Part shown: positions 58,753-64,000 of the stretch, piece by piece
How the letters are laid out: each line of letters starts with the position of its first letter
How positions within the stretch are numbered: the first letter of the stretch is position 1
Assembly (NCBI RefSeq): GCF_044748305.1
Contig: NZ_JBIVFT010000012.1
Coordinates: 1 to 64,000 of the forward strand
Direction of reading: 5' to 3'
DNA from: Arthrobacter_E sp044748305
Lineage (GTDB): Bacteria; Actinomycetota; Actinomycetes; Actinomycetales; Micrococcaceae
Length of the DNA stretch: 64,000 bases
The notes under the pieces: generated by a model
Told to the model about the DNA's origin: nothing
Database searches by the model: none
What the model saw: the letters and a program-made list of their open reading frames with translations, nothing else
Made by a program: the position numbers and the translations under genes

Positions 58753-60231
58753 GTGACTCTGCGTTTCTATGACACGGCCACCGCCCAGGTCCGCGATTTC
58801 CAGCCGCTTGAGCCTGGAAAGGCCAGCCTGTACTACTGCGGTGCCACCGTGCAGGGCCTGCCCCACGTCGGGCATCTGCGCTCCGCCATCGCCTTCGACC
58901 AGCTCAGCCGCTGGCTGCGTTACCGCGGCTACGACGTGACCGTGGTCCGCAACGTCACCGATATCGACGACAAGATCCTGGCCAAGTCGGCAGAGTCCTT
59001 CGCCGCGGATTTCCAGCCCGACGGCGACCGCCAGGCGCGGGAACCCTGGTGGGCTCTGGCTTACCGCTACGAGCAGGCGTTCCGCCGCGCCTACGAGGCC
59101 CTCGGAGTGTCCGCGCCCAGTTACGAGCCCCGGGCCACAGGTCACGTGCCGGAGATGCACGAGCTCATTCAGCGACTGATCGATGGTGGTCATGCCTACC
59201 CCGCCCCGGACGGTTCCGGGGATGTCTACTTCGATGTCCGGTCCTGGCCGCAGTACGGCGCCCTGACCCGCCAGAACATCGACGATATGCAGGCCGCCGC
59301 GGACGCGGATCCGCGCGGCAAGCGTGATCCTCGCGACTTCGCCCTCTGGAAGGGACACAAGGCCGGTGACCCCGAGACGGCCGCCTGGGATTCGCCCTGG
59401 GGCCGGGGCCGGCCGGGCTGGCACCTGGAGTGCTCGGCGATGGTCACGAAGTACCTCGGGCCGGCGTTCGACATCCACGGCGGTGGCCTGGACCTGCGTT
59501 TCCCGCACCATGAGAATGAGCTGGCCCAGTCCACGGCCGCCGGAGACCACTTCGCGACCCTCTGGATGCACAACGGCATGGTCACTTACCAGGGCGAGAA
59601 GATGTCCAAGTCGGTGGGCAACACGGTCAGCCCGGAGGAGATGCTCGCCCAGGCGAGTCCGCGCGTCGTGCGTTACTACCTGGGCCAGGCTCAGTACCGT
59701 TCGGTGCTGGACTACAACCCGGGGTCCCTGGCCGAGGCGGCCTCGGCGGTGGAACGGATCGACGGGTTCATCTCCCGTGCGGTGCGTGCCGTGGCCCAGG
59801 CGGACGGTTCCGTATCGCAGGGGAGCGCTGTCGGATGGTTCGACGACGGCGTGGTCCCGGAAGCGTTCGGGACCGCGATGGATGACGATCTCAATGTCCC
59901 GGCTGCGCTGGCCGTGCTGCACGAGACCGTGCGCGCGGGCAACGCGGCGCTCACGGAGGGTGATCAGGATGCCGTCCGTGCGGCGTTGTCGTCCGTGACC
60001 GCGATGACCCGGGTTCTCGGCCTCGACGACGTCGCGACGTCGGCCGCCGTCGAGGGCCCGGCGGCCAGTGCTCTCGACACGCTCGTCCAGTCCCAGCTGG
60101 AGGCCCGTGCGAAGGCGCGTGCGGAGAAGGATTGGGCCGCTTCCGATGCGATCCGCGATGCCCTCACGGCGGCCGGCGTCGTCGTCGAGGACGGCCCCCA
60201 GGGGGCCACTTGGAGCCTGCGGCGCGACTGA
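58753..60231 (+). CDS. cysS: Cysteinyl-tRNA synthetase
   Basis: 492 aa class I synthetase. Zinc/active-site YYCGATVQGLPHVGHLRSA (HIGH-type HVGH), DKILAKS, WHLECSAM, FPHHENELAQS and KMSKSVGN. GTG start 7 nt after TAGGCT (58740-58745), leaderless. The family resemblance is to CysS rather than MshC (no mycothiol-type changes seen). Confidence 0.94.
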   Translation: MTLRFYDTATAQVRDFQPLEPGKASLYYCGATVQGLPHVGHLRSAIAFDQLSRWLRYRGYDVTVVRNVTDIDDKILAKSAESFAADFQPDGDRQAREPWWALAYRYEQAFRRAYEALGVSAPSYEPRATGHVPEMHELIQRLIDGGHAYPAPDGSGDVYFDVRSWPQYGALTRQNIDDMQAAADADPRGKRDPRDFALWKGHKAGDPETAAWDSPWGRGRPGWHLECSAMVTKYLGPAFDIHGGGLDLRFPHHENELAQSTAAGDHFATLWMHNGMVTYQGEKMSKSVGNTVSPEEMLAQASPRVVRYYLGQAQYRSVLDYNPGSLAEAASAVERIDGFISRAVRAVAQADGSVSQGSAVGWFDDGVVPEAFGTAMDDDLNVPAALAVLHETVRAGNAALTEGDQDAVRAALSSVTAMTRVLGLDDVATSAAVEGPAASALDTLVQSQLEARAKARAEKDWAASDAIRDALTAAGVVVEDGPQGATWSLRRD

Positions 60232-60246
60232 CACGCGTGATGTCCG

Positions 60247-60273
60247 TAAAATGGTAGTGGTCCGCAAACTACC
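60247..60273 (+). promoter_or_regulatory. rlmB promoter and leader hairpin
   Basis: TAAAAT (60247-60252) is a good -10 box 35 bp before rlmB. GGTAGT (60253-60258) and ACTACC (60268-60273) can pair across 9 nt directly after it, either as operator or as a small leader hairpin. Confidence 0.45.
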
Positions 60274-60286
60274 GCAGGGGTGAATC

Positions 60287-61282
60287 ATGGCCAATATCGG
60301 CCGTTCCGGAGCTGTCCGAAAGCACAAGAAGGGTGCCAGCGTAGGCACTGGCGGCCACGGCCGCAAGGCGCTGGAGGGCAAGGGTCCCACCCCCAAGGCT
60401 GAGGACCGTGAGTATCACAAGGCCTATAAGAACAAGGTCCTCGCCGAGCGGGCGGCCGCGAAGCGCAAGACCGCCGACGGTCGCCTGGCGCGTCGTGGTT
60501 CCGGCCCCAAGGGGCGTGCCACGGAGGAACTCGTCACGGGACGCAACTCCGTGGTGGAGGCGCTGCGCGCGGGCATCCCGGCCAAGACGCTGTACGTGGC
60601 CATCCGGATCGATGTGGATGACCGTGTCAAAGAGGTGCTCAAGCTCGCGGCCGAACGCGGCCTGCCGATCATCGAAGCCAGCAAACCGGAGCTGGACCGT
60701 CTGACCGAGGACGCCGTCCACCAGGGGCTTGCGCTGCAGATTCCGCCGTACGAATACGGCGACGCGATCGATCTGGCCACGGAGACCATGGAGGCGTGGC
60801 GCAAGGGGCACATCGCCAATCCGCCGCTCTTCGTCGCCCTGGACGGCATCACGGACCCGCGCAATCTCGGGGCCATCATCCGCTCCGTCTCCGCGTTCAG
60901 CGGCCATGGGGTCATCGTGCCCGAGCGCCGGGCAGCCGGCGTCACCGCGGCTGCCTGGAAGACCAGCGCCGGAGCGGCGACGCGTGTTCCGGTCGCCCGC
61001 GCGGGCAATCTGAACAACACCCTCAAGACCTTCCAGGATCTGGGCATCTTCGTCCTCGGCCTGGACGGCGACGGCGACGTCTCCCTGCCCGGCCTGGACC
61101 TGGCCACCGAGCCCATCTGCCTTGTGGTGGGTTCCGAGGGCAAGGGTCTGAGCCGCCTGGTCCGGGAACACTGCGACCAGATCGTCTCCATCCCGATCGA
61201 TTCCGCGATGGAGTCGCTCAACGCGGGCATGGCCGTTGCCATCTCCCTGTACGAAGTGTCCCGACGGCGCTCCACCACCTGA
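60287..61282 (+). CDS. rlmB: 23S rRNA (guanosine-2'-O)-methyltransferase, TrmH family
   Basis: 331 aa. A long basic N-terminus rich in Lys (RKHKKGASVGTGGHGRKALE) is followed by a substrate-binding domain (TGRNSVVEALRAGIPAKTL) and the SPOUT knot: DGITDPRNLGAIIRS, ERRAAGVTAAAWKTS, VVGSEGKGLSRLVRE, IPIDSAMESLNAGMAVAI. It modifies 23S rRNA in the peptidyl-transferase region. Conserved neighbour of cysS. Confidence 0.95.
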   Translation: MANIGRSGAVRKHKKGASVGTGGHGRKALEGKGPTPKAEDREYHKAYKNKVLAERAAAKRKTADGRLARRGSGPKGRATEELVTGRNSVVEALRAGIPAKTLYVAIRIDVDDRVKEVLKLAAERGLPIIEASKPELDRLTEDAVHQGLALQIPPYEYGDAIDLATETMEAWRKGHIANPPLFVALDGITDPRNLGAIIRSVSAFSGHGVIVPERRAAGVTAAAWKTSAGAATRVPVARAGNLNNTLKTFQDLGIFVLGLDGDGDVSLPGLDLATEPICLVVGSEGKGLSRLVREHCDQIVSIPIDSAMESLNAGMAVAISLYEVSRRRSTT

Positions 61283-61285
61283 CGT

Positions 61286-63424
61286 ATGACCATGAGTGAA
61301 CCCATCACCCGTCCCCTCGAGTTCGTGGTGTCCGCCTCCCGCCCGTTTCCGCTGGGCGTCACTGAGGCGCGCCAGGCCGAACAGCACGGCCCGGACACGG
61401 TCAATGTGGCCGTCTTCGCGCCCGCGCTGCCCTCGGTGTACGTGCATCTCCTCGGGCCCGACGGCGTCTGGCGCCGCAGCCGGCTGAGTGAGAAGAGCGG
61501 TGGCGTGCACCACGGACTCGTTCCGCGCTTCCCGCTGGGCACCCGTTACGGTTTTTCGGGCCCGCCGAGTGCCGGCAGCGTGGCAGGCGCCCAGCTGTTC
61601 GGTCTGGACGACGACGGCGGGGCCGCCTCGGGAGTGCCCGCGGGCCTGCTGCTGGACCCCTATGGGAGGGGAGTCGATCTGCTGGACGGCGCCTTGGTCT
61701 CGATGCGCATGCACCAGGATTTCGACTGGGGTTCCGACCGTCGGCCGAACGTCCCCTGGCGGGACACGGTGGTCTACGAGGCCCATGTGAGGGGCTTGAC
61801 CATGCTGCACCCGGACATCCCGGAGGAGCTGCGCGGCAGCTACGCCGGGCTGGCCCATCCGGCGATGATTCAGCATCTGAAGTCCCTGGGCGTGACGGCG
61901 GTGGAACTGCTGCCGGTGCACTTCCATCTCGATGAGGCCCATCTGGAGGACCTCGGCCTGACGAACTACTGGGGCTACAACACGGCCTCGTTCTTCACCC
62001 CGCATCCGGACTACGCCACCCGGCAGGCCCGTGAGGCAGGCCCTGGAGCGGTCCAGGACGAGTTCAAGGGCATGGTGAAGCTTCTGCATGCGGCGGGGCT
62101 GGAAGTCATCCTGGACGTCGTCTACAACCACACGGCGGAGGGCGGCAAGGATCGTCCCGCGATCAGCTTCCGCGGTCTGGGGGACGAGTCGTACTACCGT
62201 CATGACGGCAACGGGAACTACTACGACACCACCGGTTGCGGGAACTCCCTGAACTTCGGCGAGCCCCGGGTGGTCCAGCTGGTCCTTGACTCGCTCAGGC
62301 ACTGGGTGCAGGACTATCACGTGGACGGTTTCCGCTTCGATCTGGCCACCACCCTGTGCCGGGACGAGCACAATCGTTTCGACCCGAAGCACCCCTTGCT
62401 GGTGGCTCTTGCGGCGGACCCGGTGTTCCATGAGGTCAAGCTGATCTCGGAACCCTGGGACGTGGGCCAGGACGATTCCTGGCAGACGGGCCGCTTCCCG
62501 TTCGGCTGGGTCGACTGGAACGACCGTTTCCGGGACACCGTGCGCTCCTTCTGGCTGAGTGAGCACGCCGCGATCGACGCCGGGCACCAAGGGAGGAGCG
62601 TGTCCGCGCTGGCCGATGTGGTGTCAGGGACGGCGTCGCTGTTCGCAGGCTCCGGGCGCACGCGTCTGGCCTCGTTGAACTTCATCACGGCACACGACGG
62701 CTTCACGCTTCAGGACTTGGTGTCCTACGACCGGAAGCACAATGAGGCCAACGGCGAGAACAACCGGGACGGCAACGACAGCAATCAGAGCTACAACCAT
62801 GGATACGAAGGCCGCACCGAGGTGGAGTCCCTTCTCGCTCAGAGGGCTCTGAGCAGCCGGAATCTCATGACCACCCTCATGGTCTCCCTTGGCGTGCCGA
62901 TGCTCGTGGCCGGCGACGAACTGGGCCGGACCCAGCAGGGCAACAACAACGCCTACAACCAGGACAATGCTCTGACCTGGGTGGACTGGACCTCCACCCG
63001 GGAGAGCCGCCAGATGTTCCAGGCCACGCGCCGGGCCATCCGCATCCGGCGTGAGTTCATGGAGGCGCAGCCCTACGACTACCCGCAACGCGATGAGTAT
63101 TCCTATCTGCACTGGTTCAACCAGGATGGCGAGTTCATGTCCGGGGAGGACTGGAACAACCCGGAGCAGCGACTGGTCCAGCTCCTGCTCGGTTCCCGCA
63201 AGGGGCGGATCGACGGACTGGTCGTGATCAACGGTGGCGCCGCCGATGTGGAGATCACCTTGCCGCGGCTGGAAGAGCTCGGTGTCACCGGCGCGAACGC
63301 CGAACGCAGTTTCGAGCTGAGACTCTCCACCTCGTTGATCCACGAGGAACGGCGCGGCACTCGCCGGGCAGAAGGGGAGAAGGACCTGGTGGACGCCTTC
63401 TCGATGAACATCTACCGACTCTGA
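61286..63424 (+). CDS. glgX: Glycogen debranching enzyme
   Basis: 712 aa GH13 isoamylase-type. N-terminal CBM48-like module (FPLGVTEARQAEQHGPDTVN), then TIM barrel with DVVYNHTAEG, the nucleophile region VDGFRFDLATTL, acid ISEPWDVG and NFITAHDGFTLQD. It removes limit-dextrin branches during glycogen breakdown. Starts 3 bp after rlmB; ATG 61292 is an alternative start. Probably read from the cysS-rlmB transcript. Confidence 0.94.
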   Translation: MTMSEPITRPLEFVVSASRPFPLGVTEARQAEQHGPDTVNVAVFAPALPSVYVHLLGPDGVWRRSRLSEKSGGVHHGLVPRFPLGTRYGFSGPPSAGSVAGAQLFGLDDDGGAASGVPAGLLLDPYGRGVDLLDGALVSMRMHQDFDWGSDRRPNVPWRDTVVYEAHVRGLTMLHPDIPEELRGSYAGLAHPAMIQHLKSLGVTAVELLPVHFHLDEAHLEDLGLTNYWGYNTASFFTPHPDYATRQAREAGPGAVQDEFKGMVKLLHAAGLEVILDVVYNHTAEGGKDRPAISFRGLGDESYYRHDGNGNYYDTTGCGNSLNFGEPRVVQLVLDSLRHWVQDYHVDGFRFDLATTLCRDEHNRFDPKHPLLVALAADPVFHEVKLISEPWDVGQDDSWQTGRFPFGWVDWNDRFRDTVRSFWLSEHAAIDAGHQGRSVSALADVVSGTASLFAGSGRTRLASLNFITAHDGFTLQDLVSYDRKHNEANGENNRDGNDSNQSYNHGYEGRTEVESLLAQRALSSRNLMTTLMVSLGVPMLVAGDELGRTQQGNNNAYNQDNALTWVDWTSTRESRQMFQATRRAIRIRREFMEAQPYDYPQRDEYSYLHWFNQDGEFMSGEDWNNPEQRLVQLLLGSRKGRIDGLVVINGGAADVEITLPRLEELGVTGANAERSFELRLSTSLIHEERRGTRRAEGEKDLVDAFSMNIYRL

Positions 63425-63431
63425 GGAGACC

Positions 63432-63926
63432 ATGAACCGCAAAGCCCTGCTCTCCCTGGCCGGGATCATCGCCGCCGCCCTCGTGGCGGGGCTGATCTGG
63501 ATCGGCACCTCGGGCGGCCATGCGAATCACGACGCGGGCGGGGCTTCGGCCACGTCGGGACAGAAGACGTCCGGAACGGGCGGGACCTCCTCCGGGAAGA
63601 CCCCCAAGGGGTCTCAGGGGAAAGCTCCGACGAATCCCAGCTCACTGGCCTCCGTGAAGGAAACCCAGCTTCCGGCCGAGGCCCAGAAGACCCTGGAACT
63701 GATCGCCCAAGGCGGCCCCTACCCTTACAGCAGGGACGGCATCAACTTCGGCAATTTCGAAGGTGTCCTGCCCAAGAAGGGTGGCGGTTACTACAAGGAG
63801 TACACGGTGCCGACCCCTGGTTCCAAGGATCGCGGGGCCAGGCGGATCATCGTCGGTTCAGGTCACGAGAAGTACTACACGGCGGATCACTACGCCACGT
63901 TCCGTTTCATCCTGGAGGGACAGTGA
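63432..63926 (+). CDS. Exported guanyl-specific ribonuclease (barnase/RNase Sa type)
   Basis: 164 aa. N-terminal membrane/signal segment (LAGIIAAALVAGLIWIGT), a Gly/Ser/Thr/Lys linker (about 28-75), then the microbial RNase fold: LPAEAQKTLELIAQGGPYPY, DGINFGNFEGVLPKKG, EYTVPTPGSKDRGARRIIVG, ATFRFI. Catalytic Glu, Arg and His are in EYTV, ARRII and HYATF. Its stop overlaps the next start (GTGA), which encodes the inhibitor. Released or surface-held RNase, for RNA use or for competition. Confidence 0.9.
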   Translation: MNRKALLSLAGIIAAALVAGLIWIGTSGGHANHDAGGASATSGQKTSGTGGTSSGKTPKGSQGKAPTNPSSLASVKETQLPAEAQKTLELIAQGGPYPYSRDGINFGNFEGVLPKKGGGYYKEYTVPTPGSKDRGARRIIVGSGHEKYYTADHYATFRFILEGQ

Positions 63927-64000
63927 GAAGCTACGACGCGCGTCGGTACACCCTTGCCGAACTGGAGCACGCGGCCCTCTCTCAGGGGCGGGAGGCATAC
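63923..64000 (+). CDS. Barstar-like RNase inhibitor (partial)
   Basis: First 26 codons, cut by the window end. GTG start overlapping the RNase stop by 4 nt, so the two are coupled as toxin and immunity protein. The visible part (RSYDARRYTLAELEHAALSQ) fits the start of barstar-family proteins in related genomes, but the call rests mainly on pairing with the RNase. Confidence 0.65.
   Translation, partial: MRSYDARRYTLAELEHAALSQGREAY

Noticed and set aside
60269..62590. 773-codon minus-strand open frame
   Set aside because: Antisense to rlmB and glgX, both of which carry intact family motifs; no ribosome-binding site or domain.
1..64000. CRISPR arrays, insertion sequences, rRNA genes
   Set aside because: No regularly spaced repeats, transposase motifs or rRNA sequence were seen on either strand.

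Overview
The window is a high-GC actinobacterial chromosome segment, most likely Arthrobacter sensu lato or another Micrococcaceae. The reasons are the CarD/LpqE pair, SenX3-RegX3 beside phoU and gpm, a bacterial proteasome activator (Bpa/PafE-like), DUF2516, the gene order tmk-holB and carD...ispD-ispF...cysS-rlmB, very high GC with G/C-ending codons, and many start codons lying 6-7 nt behind a TAGGCT-type -10 box (leaderless mRNAs). Because of the GC, long antisense open frames cover most real genes; these were left out.

Layout. 1-12.6 kb: small regulators paired with enzymes and transporters (LysR/EamA, TetR, PoxB, CGNR zinc finger, HxlR/oxidoreductase, RibD-like reductase), then a nitric-oxide module (flavohemoprotein hmp, an NsrR-like Rrf2 repressor) with an amino-acid permease and manB. 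12.7-16.5 kb: a RecQ helicase fused to a phosphoribosyltransferase-like tail, and a GH29 fucosidase. 16.5-20.8 kb: a phage-derived cassette (ImmA-like protease, XRE repressor, repeated operator-like sites, holin-like protein, tail-fibre/lyase-like protein, GH25-LysM endolysin) ending at tRNA-Ser(GCT). 20.9-33.7 kb: peptidase, FAD protein, giant secreted nuclease/5'-nucleotidase, VOC protein, tRNA-Ser(TGA), alpha-lytic-type protease, quinone oxidoreductase. 33.8-39.5 kb: cstA-ybdD, bpa, aldo/keto reductase, tRNA-Thr(CGT), phosphonatase-like HAD. 39.5-51.1 kb: housekeeping core (tmk-holB-exported peptidase, PLP enzyme, DUF2516, methyltransferase, gpmA, phoU/senX3-regX3, lpqE/carD). 51.2-56.5 kb: an accessory island (1194-aa secreted lyase-like protein, VOC enzyme under a MerR-type promoter, TetR with a small membrane protein) lying between carD and ispD. 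56.5-64 kb: ispD-ispF, a MerR gene, cysS, rlmB, glgX, and a secreted RNase with the start of its barstar-like inhibitor.

Most notable: the repressor-protease-controlled lysis/tail-fibre cassette with three AACTTCTRGT sites; a family of three long inverted repeats at gene ends that share the terminal motif CGCGAGRTKMCAGNTGA but differ in the inner stem; the RecQ-PRTase fusion; the island lying between carD and ispD; and several well-formed operator palindromes that each point to a specific regulator-target pair.
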